The notes: generated by a model not told the origin, from the letters alone. A stretch of DNA of 64,000 nucleotides from Arcobacter sp. (GCA_020723085.1 DYJN01000017.1:1-64000), one strand, 5' to 3'. Positions 49,953-58,119 are shown, numbered from the stretch's first letter. Translations and numbers: made by a program.

Positions 49953-51266
49953 TTACAGCAGGCGGAAGTTCACTTCCACGTTGGCCATTACGGGCACGGG
50001 CTTGCCGTCTTTGTAGCCGGGGCGGAAGCGCCACTTTGTCACGGCTTCAATGGCCTTCTCGTCCAGCCCCATGCCCAAAGGCCGGATCACCCGCACATTG
50101 GTCACTTTGCCGGACTCATCGACGACGATCGCCAGCACCACCGTGCCCTGAAACTTGGCCTTGCGCGCCTCTTCCGAGTACTCCGGCTCGACCTTGTAAA
50201 TCGGCACCGGCGCGCTGACGCCGCCGCCGATGCGGAACGCTCCGCCGCCGAAGCCTCCGCCGGAACCCGGTCCTACACCCGGTCCGCGGCCTGACCCCAC
50301 ACCACCGCCTGAGCCGGAGCCGATGCCGCCGCCGGAACCCGGCCCGTTCGAGGGCGGTCCCACCTGCCCGAACGGATCGCCGAAGTTCGGCATATTCACG
50401 TTGGGCAGCGGCATGTTCGGATCCGCGATGATTGTGGGCTCCATGACCAGCCGGGGATTCTGGTTATGAGCCACCACTGTCGGAGGCGTGAACTGCTTGA
50501 GATCCGCACGGGGCAGGCGTCCCTTGCTCGCCGGCAGCGGCGAACGATCTCCGCCGCCGCCTCCGCCACCCGCCGTCTTCGGCGCTGGAGGCAGGTCCGG
50601 CATATAGGGCGAGATCTCCACCGGCGCCACCAATTGGATCGTGTTCTTGACCGCCTGCTGCACCTGCTTGTTGGCGCCCACCGTAAACGCCAGCGCCACG
50701 AGTCCGATATGAATCAGCAGCGAAAGGAACTGCGATCGGCCGCGGTACGGATCCGGCGCAAACAGCTCTTTCACCTGCACCGGCTTCGCGGTCACCTCCA
50801 GCGGCGGCAGCTTCGCCGGGAAGATCAGATCCTTGATATTGCGCGCGAGGTTGACATACCAGGGGCGCTCCGCCTTTTCGAACTCCGCCAGGGCGGATCC
50901 CTTCAGCTCTTCCTTCGTCAGCGGGCGCACCGTCGTCTGGAGCGGCGGCTCCTTCGTGAACAGATACTTCAGGTTCTCCCGAAAGGTCTGCCAGAAGCTC
51001 TGCTTCACCTGGAAATGCGCTAGCTGCTGAAGCTCAGGATCTTTGCTGTTGATCAGCTCTTCTTCCGTCAACGGGCGGAATGTCACCATGAGCGGCGGCT
51101 GCCGTTTCATCGCCGAGAGGTCGCGCAGAGTGCGGAACAGGTTGATGAACCAAGGCTTCCGCTCTTCCTGCAGCGTCAGAATGTTCGCCAGCGGCGCAGC
51201 TTCGGGGCGCGCGTCTCGCCGCTCGACCGTTTCCACTGGACTGGGCTTGGGGACGTGCGCCTGCAT
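49953..51266 (-). CDS. TonB-family energy transducer with three N-terminal repeats
   Basis: A 437-residue membrane protein. Its first 170 residues contain three related units: KPWFINLFRTLRDL...PPLMVTFRPLTEEEL (37-71), KQSFWQTFRENLKYL...PPLQTTVRPLTKEEL (88-121) and RPWYVNLARNIKDL...PPLEVTAKPVQVKEL (134-168). A membrane helix (QFLSLLIHIGLVALAFTVGA, about 180-198) follows, then a long Gly/Pro-rich linker and the C-terminal TonB domain (APVPIYKVEPEYSEEARKAK; VRVIRPLGMGLDEKAIEAV). The start is uncertain: ATG 51266 is used; GTG 51332 is in frame. Only single units of this kind are usual ahead of TonB in Acidobacteria as far as I recall. No ExbB/ExbD gene is near. Confidence 0.87.
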   Translation of the reverse strand: MQAHVPKPSPVETVERRDARPEAAPLANILTLQEERKPWFINLFRTLRDLSAMKRQPPLMVTFRPLTEEELINSKDPELQQLAHFQVKQSFWQTFRENLKYLFTKEPPLQTTVRPLTKEELKGSALAEFEKAERPWYVNLARNIKDLIFPAKLPPLEVTAKPVQVKELFAPDPYRGRSQFLSLLIHIGLVALAFTVGANKQVQQAVKNTIQLVAPVEISPYMPDLPPAPKTAGGGGGGGDRSPLPASKGRLPRADLKQFTPPTVVAHNQNPRLVMEPTIIADPNMPLPNVNMPNFGDPFGQVGPPSNGPGSGGGIGSGSGGGVGSGRGPGVGPGSGGGFGGGAFRIGGGVSAPVPIYKVEPEYSEEARKAKFQGTVVLAIVVDESGKVTNVRVIRPLGMGLDEKAIEAVTKWRFRPGYKDGKPVPVMANVEVNFRLL

Positions 51267-51386
51267 GATGACTTCAAACGCCTTGTTTCTCTCCGGCGGC
51301 CCGGCGATGGGCCTCTGCCAGCTTAGACGCACCCTTCTGGTGAAAGTTGCACGAAAGCAGGCTTCACCACCGAGCTATTCCCAAAA

Positions 51387-51392
51387 ATTGTA
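51387..51392 (-). promoter_or_regulatory. Putative -10 element TACAAT for the TonB gene
   Basis: On the minus strand GCTACAAT lies about 120 nt before the ATG chosen for the TonB gene, or about 54 nt before the GTG alternative. It is the same string seen before several plus-strand genes; the -35 is not recognisable. Confidence 0.33.
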
Positions 51393-51480
51393 GCACGCGG
51401 CTATTCAGGAGGCGATCCTATCCGGATTTTGGTAACGATGCCGCGCAAGCCGCCCGGCTGGAAGTGCGGCCTCATCCGCG

Positions 51481-52290
51481 CTAGTCTCGGCTCTCCCGCG
51501 CCGCCGGATCCAGGGCGCGGTTCAGCATCGAAGCCAGCCGCAGCCCGGCAAGACGGATCTGCCGTTCGATCACTTCGTAGGTTCGTTTCGCATATTCGTC
51601 GTCGAGCAGCGCGGGGCGCTCGGGCGGCAGCGCCGCGTAAGCGACTTCGCCCGAAGCGCGCTGAGAATCCCACACCCACTGCTCCGGACCGCCTGCCGCG
51701 GCAAGCCTCAGTTCTTCCGGCTCGGCTTGGCGGAGCAGGCGGTCGCGCGCGCCTTCGCGCTGCAGCATCTCGGCAAACAGCGGCGTGTCCCAGATGGAAT
51801 GCAGGTTCGTAGGCCTGCCCCGGAACACGACAGGCACGTCGTTGCCTCCGCGATCCCGCCGGTCGCCGCAATGCAGCGGCTGGTGCAGGTCTCCGACAAA
51901 ATGCACCAGGAAGCGCAGAGCTTCTTCCCGCTCTGCTGCGGACAACCGCCGGTCCTCCAGTTTCGCCGCGAAACGCTGCACCGCGGTGATAATGCACTCG
52001 CCGTTCGGGCAGTAGGGGCGCCAGTCGCCGCGCGGCGCCTCCACCGGGATGTTGATGTAGTGCCAGGGCGCCGTCTCGCGCCTCTGCGGGCGTACTTCAT
52101 CGGCCCATGGCGATACGGAAATCAGGGTCTCGCCCTCGGGCAGGAGTTTCGTCACCTCTGCCCGGGCTGCCTCCGTCATGTGTTTCCAGGCGATCTCCGC
52201 CACCAGCCGGTGCCCGTCCGGTCCCCAGGGCCAGGCCGGCGCCGCGGCCAGGAGCGCCGCAAGGCACAGATTCATCATGCGCGCGAACAT
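51481..52290 (-). CDS. Secreted S1/P1-type zinc nuclease
   Basis: A 269-residue exported nuclease; signal MMNLCLAALLAAAPAWP leaves Trp-Gly at the mature end (WGPDGH). In the S1/P1 family this Trp begins the zinc cluster. Further metal ligands are visible as His in DGHRLV, Asp in SPWADEV, His in PWHYINI, HFVGDLHQPLHCGD and GGNDVPV. The structural Cys residues (NGEC and HCGD) are present. It would degrade single-stranded RNA and DNA outside the cell and supply phosphate or nucleosides. A CATACT -10 candidate lies 8 nt upstream of its ATG. It has no operon partner. Confidence 0.93.
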   Translation of the reverse strand: MFARMMNLCLAALLAAAPAWPWGPDGHRLVAEIAWKHMTEAARAEVTKLLPEGETLISVSPWADEVRPQRRETAPWHYINIPVEAPRGDWRPYCPNGECIITAVQRFAAKLEDRRLSAAEREEALRFLVHFVGDLHQPLHCGDRRDRGGNDVPVVFRGRPTNLHSIWDTPLFAEMLQREGARDRLLRQAEPEELRLAAAGGPEQWVWDSQRASGEVAYAALPPERPALLDDEYAKRTYEVIERQIRLAGLRLASMLNRALDPAARESRD

Positions 52291-52298
52291 GAACTTTC

Positions 52299-52304
52299 AG
52301 TATG
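52299..52304 (-). promoter_or_regulatory. Putative -10 element CATACT, leaderless-type
   Basis: On the minus strand CATACT ends 8 nt before the S1/P1 nuclease ATG at 52290; the sequence between lacks a Shine-Dalgarno site. The first base departs from consensus, so confidence is limited. Confidence 0.3.
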
Positions 52305-52378
52305 GCAGTCTGTAAGTGATGTTCTCAAGCCCCTTTTTCCAGCGGGGCGAGGCAGGACAGCATCCAGAAGAGCGTCGG

Positions 52379-53167
52379 ATGGAGTCTCAATCATATTCCC
52401 GCGCCCGCACGGCCGCCTCCCTCATGGCTCTGGCAGCCATGGGGCCGCTGGTCGCAGTGGCTTTTGTCTACCAGCTTCCATCCACTTTCTTCCCCCATGT
52501 GGAAGGACCTGAGTGGCTGGACTGGCTCGCTTTTGCGGTTCTCTACATGGCCTACGCCACCGCGAGCCTGCCGTTTGACGTGTGGGCGGGTTACTGGCTT
52601 CCCTGCAGGCATCAGCGCGCATGCAGGCTGCTGCCCGTTTATCTGGGCACGCTGTTCCGCGCCGAATCCGCGCAATTCGCGGTGATGACTCTGTCCGCCC
52701 TGGCGCTTCTGGAAGCGGGGCGCCGCTGGGGCGCGCCCGGCGCGGCAGCTGCCTACGCTGCCGCCCAGGCAGGGCTCGTGCTCCTGCGCCCGCACCTGGC
52801 CCGGTATCTGGGCGCGGAGCCGCAGCCGCTCCCGGCACGCCACTGGCTGCCCGCGGCGGCTTGGAATTTGGCCAGTTTCGCGCTTCTGCTGCAGTTGCCC
52901 TGGTGCGGCGCGGCCACCGTTCACCATCTGGTGGAAACCCTGCTCGGCTGCGCCCTGCTATCCCTGCCGGGCTACTGGCTGTTGTGCAGGCTGAGCCGCG
53001 GCGCAGGGGGCGCCATGCTCTTCCTGTCCTGGGCGGGGTTCGGCCTGTTTTCCCGCGCCACGCCGGACCGCCTGGGTCTGCCGGAACGCTGGCTGGCGGC
53101 GGAAGCCGGCGAGCCGGTTCACCGGTTCAGAAACGAGCTGGACGCTTCCCAGATCATCTCCACCTGA
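52379..53167 (+). CDS. Polytopic membrane protein, family not recognised
   Basis: A roughly 262-residue integral membrane protein. About six hydrophobic spans are seen, for example TAASLMALAAMGPLVAVAFVY, WLDWLAFAVLYMAYATASL, SAQFAVMTLSALALLEAG and ETLLGCALLSLPGYWLLCRL. Between the first two spans there is an aromatic loop (YQLPSTFFPHVEGPEW). I recognise no family; the layout could fit an exosortase-, sterol-reductase- or isoprenyl-modifying-type protein, but nothing decides this. The ATG at 52379 is preferred; in-frame upstream codons lack a leader pattern. Its 3' end overlaps the convergent esterase gene by 49 nt. Confidence 0.6.
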   Translation: MESQSYSRARTAASLMALAAMGPLVAVAFVYQLPSTFFPHVEGPEWLDWLAFAVLYMAYATASLPFDVWAGYWLPCRHQRACRLLPVYLGTLFRAESAQFAVMTLSALALLEAGRRWGAPGAAAAYAAAQAGLVLLRPHLARYLGAEPQPLPARHWLPAAAWNLASFALLLQLPWCGAATVHHLVETLLGCALLSLPGYWLLCRLSRGAGGAMLFLSWAGFGLFSRATPDRLGLPERWLAAEAGEPVHRFRNELDASQIIST

Positions 53168-53745
53168 TCCCGCAGCTCGTGATCGGAATCAGCCTCCGCC
53201 AGTTCGCAGCAGGTGCGTGTCCGCGCAAACTTCCGGGAGACCTGCACCGGCACCACGGCGTCCCGCGTGCCATGGATGATGAGGCATGGCTGCGTGATGG
53301 CAGGTTCCTCTTCGTAGCGGCGGGCGTCTTCGAAGAACTGCCAGCCCAGATCCGCCGGCGCGCCCAGCGCGTAGTGCATCACAGCAAGCGACCCTTTCCG
53401 CTCCCATTCCTTCACTGCTTCTGCGCCCAGAGACTCCTCATACAGCCGTGAGAACCCGAACGCGGGCGCCAGGAGGACCAGCTTCTGCGCCTCGCCATGC
53501 CGCGCCGCATACAGCGCCGCCAGATAGCCGCCCAGGCTCGATCCGATGAGATTCACGGGCTCGCCCGCGGCGCACCGTTCCACGGTGGAGAGCTGTTCTG
53601 TCAGCGTCAGATGCCGGAAGTCTGCTCCGTTCAGGTCCGGGATTTCCAGCCGCCAGCCCTGTTCAGCGAACCGCCGGGCGAGGTATTGCGCCTTGAAAGA
53701 ATGGGGCGAAGAGGCAAAGCCGTGCAGATAGAGGGTCCGAATCAT
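53119..53745 (-). CDS. YqiA/UPF0227-like alpha/beta-hydrolase (esterase)
   Basis: A 208-residue small cytosolic serine hydrolase. It shows the YqiA pattern: TLYLHGFASSPHSFKAQYL at the N-terminus, the nucleophile elbow LIGSSLGGYLAALYA (Ser in G-S-S-L-G), the acidic site IIHGTRDAVVPV, and the catalytic His in ADSDHELRD. Some YqiA proteins act as esterases or thioesterases. The ATG at 53745 is chosen by family start; no clear ribosome-binding site lies upstream. It overlaps the convergent membrane gene by 49 nt and diverges from acpP. Confidence 0.82.
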   Translation of the reverse strand: MIRTLYLHGFASSPHSFKAQYLARRFAEQGWRLEIPDLNGADFRHLTLTEQLSTVERCAAGEPVNLIGSSLGGYLAALYAARHGEAQKLVLLAPAFGFSRLYEESLGAEAVKEWERKGSLAVMHYALGAPADLGWQFFEDARRYEEEPAITQPCLIIHGTRDAVVPVQVSRKFARTRTCCELAEADSDHELRDQVEMIWEASSSFLNR

Positions 53746-53761
53746 GCTACAAAGGAAGCTT

Positions 53762-53781
53762 AGCGGACCTGTGCGTCCGCT
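53762..53781. other. Hairpin between esterase and acpP promoters
   Basis: AGCGGAC (53762-53768) pairs with GTCCGCT (53775-53781) around CTGTGC. It lies between the divergent esterase gene and the acpP -35 box, so it could be an operator or a structure in the esterase leader. No protein partner is known. Confidence 0.25.
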
Positions 53782-53801
53782 GAAGACAGGCCAAAGCTTC
53801 G

Positions 53802-53830
53802 TTGCATTCGCTCTGCCGCCCCGGTAGAAT
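53802..53830 (+). promoter_or_regulatory. Promoter of acpP
   Basis: TTGCAT (53802-53807) and TAGAAT (53825-53830) are separated by 17 nt, a good sigma-70-type promoter. The leader would be about 23 nt and includes the Shine-Dalgarno GGGAGG (53850-53855) 4 nt before the acpP ATG. It probably drives acpP and may read on to fabF. Confidence 0.62.
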
Positions 53831-53859
53831 CGGAGCTTTGTGGACTTTCGGGAGGTTTC

Positions 53860-54096
53860 ATGTCCGTTCGCGACAAAGTAAAGCAGATCATTATGGAACA
53901 GCTCGGCGTGGAAGAGGAGCAGGTTGAGGATTCCGCCTCGATCATCGACGACCTCGGCGCGGACTCGCTCGATACCGTCGAGCTTGTCATGGCCTTCGAA
54001 GAAGCGTTCGACATCGAAATCCCGGACGGCGACGCCGAGAAGATCACGACCGTCAAGGACGCCGTCGACTATATCGAGGCCAAGAAGAAGGAATAG
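53860..54096 (+). CDS. acpP: Acyl carrier protein
   Basis: A 78-residue acidic protein that carries growing acyl chains on a 4'-phosphopantetheine arm. The attachment serine is in [18 protein letters not shown], the classic motif, with the acidic recognition helix and [10 protein letters not shown] following. It is the first of acpP-fabF-etfB-etfA on the plus strand. A sigma-70-like promoter lies at 53802-53830, and GGGAGG precedes the ATG. The C-terminus ends in Lys-Lys-Glu. Length and sequence are typical of primary metabolism ACP rather than a polyketide carrier. Confidence 0.97.
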   Translation: MSVRDKVKQIIMEQLGVEEEQVEDSASIIDDLGADSLDTVELVMAFEEAFDIEIPDGDAEKITTVKDAVDYIEAKKKE

Positions 54097-54156
54097 GGGC
54101 GCTGCCCCTGATCCGCCGCCCAAGGCGGACTTCGTTCCATCGACAGGAGAATCCCA

Positions 54157-55398
54157 TTGGCACGCAGGGTGGTTGTCACCGGTGTCGGCGTCATTTCGGC
54201 GCTCGGGCTTAGCGCGGCCGAAACCTGGCAGGCGATCCTCGAGTCCCGATGCGGGATCGGTCCGATCACGCAGTTCGACTGCGAGAAGTTTTCCTGCCGG
54301 ATCGCAGCCGAGGTGAAGGGTTTCGATCCTCTTCGGTACTTCGAGAAGAAGGAACTGAAGAAGGTCGGCCGTTTCATCCAGTTCGCGGTCGCCGCTTCGG
54401 ACGAGGCGATGAAGTCGAGCGGGCTTCAGGTGACCCCGGCTGTCGCCGAGAGGGTGGGCGTGTACATCGGCAGCGGCATCGGCGCATTCGAAGTCATCGA
54501 GCGCGAGCACCGCACGCTGCTCGAGAAGGGTCCGGACCGCATCAGCCCCTTCTTCATCCCGGCTTCGATCGTGAACCTGGCCTCGGGCAACGTCAGCATC
54601 CGCGCGGGCGCCAAGGGCCCCAACTCGGCTACCGCCACAGCCTGCACGACGAGCGCCCACTGCGTCGGCGATTCGTTCCGCCTCATCCAGCACGGCTACG
54701 CCGACGCGATGATCTGCGGCGGCGCCGAGGCATGCATTACGCCCATGGGGATTGGCGGCTTCGCCGCCATGCGCGCGCTTTCGACGCGCAACGACGAGCC
54801 AGCCCGGGCATCGCGCCCGTGGGACCGCGACCGCGACGGCTTCGTTGTCGGCGAGGGCGCGGGCATCCTTATCCTTGAAGAACTGGAGTTCGCCCGCAGC
54901 CGCGGCGCCGCAATCCTGGCCGAAGTCGTGGGCTACGGCATGAGCGGAGATGCCTACCACATCACCGCTCCCTGCGAGGACGGCGATGGCGCTTACCGCG
55001 TCATGCGCGACGCCATGCGCGACGCGGGCATCAAGCCGGATCAGGTCGACTACGTCAACGCCCACGGCACTTCCACGCTGGTCGGCGACGTGGTCGAATG
55101 CATCGCCCTGAAGCGCACCTTCGGGGAGCACGCCTTCAGGATCGCAATCAGTTCCACGAAGTCCATGACCGGACATGTTCTCGGGGGCGCCGGCGGACTG
55201 GAGGCGGCGTTCACCGTCTTCGCCATCCGCGATCAGATCGCCCCTCCGACCATCAACCTGGACAACCCCGACGAGCGGTGTGATCTGGATTTCGTGCCTC
55301 ACAAGGCCAAGCCCATGAAGATCGAGTATGCGCTGTCGAACTCGTTCGGCTTCGGCGGCACCAATGGCAGCCTCATCTTCAAGCGGTACTCGGATTAG
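54157..55398 (+). CDS. fabF: Beta-ketoacyl-ACP synthase II
   Basis: A 413-residue condensing enzyme of fatty-acid elongation. It has the Cys-His-His triad: TATACTTSAHCVGDSF (nucleophile Cys), NAHGTSTLVGD and SMTGHVLGGAGGLEA. The thiolase-fold segment YIGSGIGAFEVIE and NSFGFGGTNGSL at the C-terminus are also typical. It starts at TTG 54157, supported by AGGAGA 6 nt upstream; an ATG start in the same frame is not available near the right length. It is 60 nt after acpP and therefore probably co-transcribed with it. Confidence 0.96.
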   Translation: MARRVVVTGVGVISALGLSAAETWQAILESRCGIGPITQFDCEKFSCRIAAEVKGFDPLRYFEKKELKKVGRFIQFAVAASDEAMKSSGLQVTPAVAERVGVYIGSGIGAFEVIEREHRTLLEKGPDRISPFFIPASIVNLASGNVSIRAGAKGPNSATATACTTSAHCVGDSFRLIQHGYADAMICGGAEACITPMGIGGFAAMRALSTRNDEPARASRPWDRDRDGFVVGEGAGILILEELEFARSRGAAILAEVVGYGMSGDAYHITAPCEDGDGAYRVMRDAMRDAGIKPDQVDYVNAHGTSTLVGDVVECIALKRTFGEHAFRIAISSTKSMTGHVLGGAGGLEAAFTVFAIRDQIAPPTINLDNPDERCDLDFVPHKAKPMKIEYALSNSFGFGGTNGSLIFKRYSD

Positions 55399-55455
55399 CC
55401 GCGCGCGTTGGCGGCGGCGGACAGGGCCGGCTCCGGCCGGCGGGAGTCGGAATCG

Positions 55456-56229
55456 ATGAAGATCCTTGTCGCTCTGAAACAGGTGCCGGCGAGAGACCTG
55501 ACCGTGGAGGCGGATGGCGCCCGCGCCTGGATCGATGAGTCCGCGCTCAGCCACGAGATCAATGAGCCGGACGCCTACGCCCTGGAGGCGGCGCTGCAAC
55601 TGAAAGAATCTTCCGGCGGCGAAGTGGTGGCCGTCTCCGCCGGTCCCGCGCGCGTGCAGACGGCCCTGCGCGAGGCCCTCGCCAAAGGCGCTGACCGCGC
55701 CATCCACATTGCCGTTGAAGGAGAAGCGGCGCGCGGCACGGACCCGTCCGTCACGGCAATGCTGCTGGAAGCTGCCGTCCGCGGGGAGCAGCCGCAGCTC
55801 GTGCTGACCGGCCTGCAATCCGAAGACACGGGAAGCGGGCAGACAGGCGTGATCCTGGCCTCCCGGCTCGGCTGGCCGCATGCCACGCTCGTCGTGGCCA
55901 TCGAACCCGGCCCGGACTCCGTGCGCGTGAAGCGCGAACTCGAGGCGGGCTGGTTTCAGTACGTCACGATTCCCTGGCCCGCCGTGCTCGCCGTTCAGAG
56001 CGGCATCAGCCGCCTCCGCTACGCCACGCTCATGGGGATCAAGCGGGCCAAAACAAAAGAGATCCGTTCTGTGGCGCCGCCCCCGGAGGCCGCGGCGCAG
56101 CCTAACATCCGGCTGAAGGGACTTGCCGAACCCCGCCGCCTGCGGCAGACGCAGTTCCTGGCAGGCTCTCCCGCCGAACAGGCGGCGCAACTGGTGGAGA
56201 AACTCCGTTTCGAGGCGCGGGTGCTATGA
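55456..56229 (+). CDS. etfB: Electron transfer flavoprotein subunit beta
   Basis: A 257-residue adenine-nucleotide-binding subunit of the ETF heterodimer, which passes electrons from acyl-CoA or other dehydrogenases to the quinone pool. It shows KILVALKQVPARDLTVEADG at the N-terminus, INEPDAYALEAALQLKE, LREALAKGADRAIHI, and LVLTGLQSEDTGSGQTGVILA, the AMP-binding loop. The C-terminal arm (RRLRQTQFLAG) would contact EtfA. ATG 55456 is supported by GGGAG about 9 nt upstream. It is coupled to etfA by a 4-nt ATGA overlap and follows fabF by 57 nt. Confidence 0.95.
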   Translation: MKILVALKQVPARDLTVEADGARAWIDESALSHEINEPDAYALEAALQLKESSGGEVVAVSAGPARVQTALREALAKGADRAIHIAVEGEAARGTDPSVTAMLLEAAVRGEQPQLVLTGLQSEDTGSGQTGVILASRLGWPHATLVVAIEPGPDSVRVKRELEAGWFQYVTIPWPAVLAVQSGISRLRYATLMGIKRAKTKEIRSVAPPPEAAAQPNIRLKGLAEPRRLRQTQFLAGSPAEQAAQLVEKLRFEARVL

Positions 56230-57197
56230 GCGGGATTCTGGTTGTCCTGGAGCGGCAGGGCGGCGCCTGGCACAAGATGTCATTTGAAGCGCTGGCTGGC
56301 GCGCTCGAACTCGGCCGCGCCACCGGCCTCTCCGTATCGGTCTGCGTGCCCGCATCCGGCGCCCGTGAAGCGGCAGCGGAAGCCGCCGTGGCGGGAGTGG
56401 ACGGGGTGACGGTCCTCGAACACGAAGCGCTGGAGGCGTACGCGGCCGACGCCTGGGTGGAGGCGCTGGCAGAGTGGATCGCCGGGGTCCGGCCGGACTA
56501 CGTCGTCTTCCCCCATACTTACCAGACGCGCGATTTCGCTCCCGCCCTCGCCGCCCGGTTCGGCCGCACGCTGATGGCCGATTCCACGGGCTTCTTTGTG
56601 GAAGGCGGGCTGCCGGTGTTCGAGCGGCCCCTGTTCCAAGGCAAACACATCGGCCGGTTTGTGTTTGAAACGCCCGCGCCGAATTTTGTTTCCTTTCAGG
56701 CCGGCGCCTTCCGCGGCGTTCCGCCCGCCGGAGGCGCCGCGCCCGTGGCCGTGAAGCGGCCCTCTCTGGACGCGGCCCGCATCCGGCAGCGGCCAGAGCC
56801 GCCGTTCCGCGAGACGGCGCAGGCCGTTGATCTGTCCGCAGCCGAGCGCATCGTCGCCGTGGGCCGCGGCATTCAGGACGAGGGCAACCTGGAGCTCGCA
56901 CGGCAGCTCGCCGCCGCCTTCGGCGCCGAACTCGCCGCTTCCCGCCCCATCATCGACAGCGGCTGGCTGCCGGCGGACCGTCAGGTCGGCAGCTCCGGGC
57001 AGACGGTCGCGCCCAGGCTTTACATAGCTCTGGGCATTTCTGGCGCCCTTCAGCACATCGTCGGCATGAAGGGCGCGGGCTGCATCGTCGCCATCAACCG
57101 CGACGCCAAGGCGCCGATCTTCGAGATCGCCGACTATGCCCTGATCGGCGATCTGTTCGAGATCGCTCCAGCACTGATCGGCGCCCTTTCGTCCTGA
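56226..57197 (+). CDS. etfA: Electron transfer flavoprotein subunit alpha
   Basis: A 323-residue FAD-binding subunit. The C-terminal FAD domain has AVGRGIQDEGNLELARQLAA, SRPIIDSGWLPADRQVGSSG (with the conserved Arg and Ser), QTVAPRLYIALGISGALQHI, and MKGAGCIVAINRDAKAPIFE; the N-terminal domain follows the EtfB-like fold (YVVFPHTYQTRDFAPALAAR). No ETF-ubiquinone oxidoreductase gene follows: downstream is non-coding DNA and a cyclophilin on the other strand, so its electron acceptor must be elsewhere. Start ATG overlaps the EtfB stop. Confidence 0.95.
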   Translation: MSGILVVLERQGGAWHKMSFEALAGALELGRATGLSVSVCVPASGAREAAAEAAVAGVDGVTVLEHEALEAYAADAWVEALAEWIAGVRPDYVVFPHTYQTRDFAPALAARFGRTLMADSTGFFVEGGLPVFERPLFQGKHIGRFVFETPAPNFVSFQAGAFRGVPPAGGAAPVAVKRPSLDAARIRQRPEPPFRETAQAVDLSAAERIVAVGRGIQDEGNLELARQLAAAFGAELAASRPIIDSGWLPADRQVGSSGQTVAPRLYIALGISGALQHIVGMKGAGCIVAINRDAKAPIFEIADYALIGDLFEIAPALIGALSS

Positions 57198-57507
57198 TGA
57201 AAATAGCGGCGGCGGGCCAGAACGCCGGCCTGCATCCGGAAGCAGGAACATGGGGCAAGCCGGCGGCAGCAGCGAGGACGCCCCCTGCAAGCCTGCAGAG
57301 ATCTGCTGGACAGCGTGGCGCGGGCACAGTGCAGCGTTTCGCCAGAATCAGGCATCGCGGGATGCAGGCGCCGCCCGAGAACGGCGGGAGAGGGCTCGGG
57401 AGGGGCGGTGAGAAGCCGCGCCGCCGCGGCGCAGCAGAAATCCGTCCGGGAAAAAGGCGCCGCCCGAGCCGCCTCGCGCTTCCGCGCACGCCGGCCCGTG
57501 GTCTGGA
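57198..57507. other. 310-nt convergent intergenic region
   Basis: The gap lies between etfA and the cyclophilin gene. Several open frames cross it, but their translations are Arg/Ala/Gly-rich with no recognisable pattern. A short GC-rich palindrome lies at 57419-57433, and no clear terminator with a T-run was seen. Confidence 0.5.
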
Positions 57508-58035
57508 TCACTCGGAGATGGATGCCTTCAGGATGCCGTCAAGCAGGGGAAAACTCGCATCCAGGTACCGGTTGCCATGCGTTCGGATCTGCCCCTGATT
57601 GGGCTGCTCGCCATAGCCCGCGTAGATGGAATCGACCACATCCATTCCTTCCACGACTTCACCGAACGGCGCAAAGCCCTGACTGTCCAGGAACGTATTG
57701 TCGCCGAGGTTGATGAAGAGCTGCGTCGTGCGCGTGTTGGGTCCCGCGGTGGCGAAGGTGAGCCGCCCGCGGCGGTTGGACTCTTTCACCGGGTCGTCCG
57801 GGATCGGACTCGAAACCAGCTTCGCCGTCACCGCCGGATCCGCCGCAAGACCGAACTGAACGACAAATTTGGGAACCACGCGGAAAAACTTGGCCCCATC
57901 GTAGAAGCCCGCTTCCACCAGCATGCGGAACTGCGCGGCGCCCAGCGGCGCCCATTCGGGGTTCACCTGGACGGCAAAGCCGCCCTTGCTTGTTTCAAAC
58001 TTCACGCGGAAGGGTTTTGCCATGAGTGTCTTCAT
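57508..58035 (-). CDS. Cyclophilin-type peptidyl-prolyl cis-trans isomerase
   Basis: A roughly 175-residue cytosolic protein-folding catalyst. It shows the cyclophilin pattern: FETSKGGFAVQVNPEWAPLG, FRMLVEAGFYDGAKFFRVVP, the FVVQFG strand, RRGRLTFATAGPNTRTTQLF with the conserved loop, INLGDNTFLDSQGFAPFGEV and EGMDVVDSIYAGYG. The FFRVVPKFVVQFG segment carries the catalytic Arg region. ATG 58035 is used; ATG 58023 is a close alternative and neither has a strong ribosome-binding site. No signal peptide is present. The frame is open upstream over the promoter region of the Hyf-like operon. Confidence 0.9.
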   Translation of the reverse strand: MKTLMAKPFRVKFETSKGGFAVQVNPEWAPLGAAQFRMLVEAGFYDGAKFFRVVPKFVVQFGLAADPAVTAKLVSSPIPDDPVKESNRRGRLTFATAGPNTRTTQLFINLGDNTFLDSQGFAPFGEVVEGMDVVDSIYAGYGEQPNQGQIRTHGNRYLDASFPLLDGILKASISE

Positions 58036-58119
58036 TGTCGCAGGTTCGGCCCGCCGCAAGGCAGCGCGAGGGGGGACGCGGCCGGAGGAGGGCGGCCGCG
58101 GGACGAAGCGGCAAGAGGC

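Noticed and set aside
53746-56190. Upstream 815 codons of a 1023-codon minus-strand frame
   Set aside because: They run antisense to acpP, fabF and etfB, whose products are clear. Only the YqiA-like end (53119-53745) is a gene.
57198-57507. Open frames between etfA and the cyclophilin gene
   Set aside because: The plus-strand frame starts in the etfA stop, but its Arg/Ala/Gly/Pro-rich translation has no conserved pattern. Minus-strand frames are similar.
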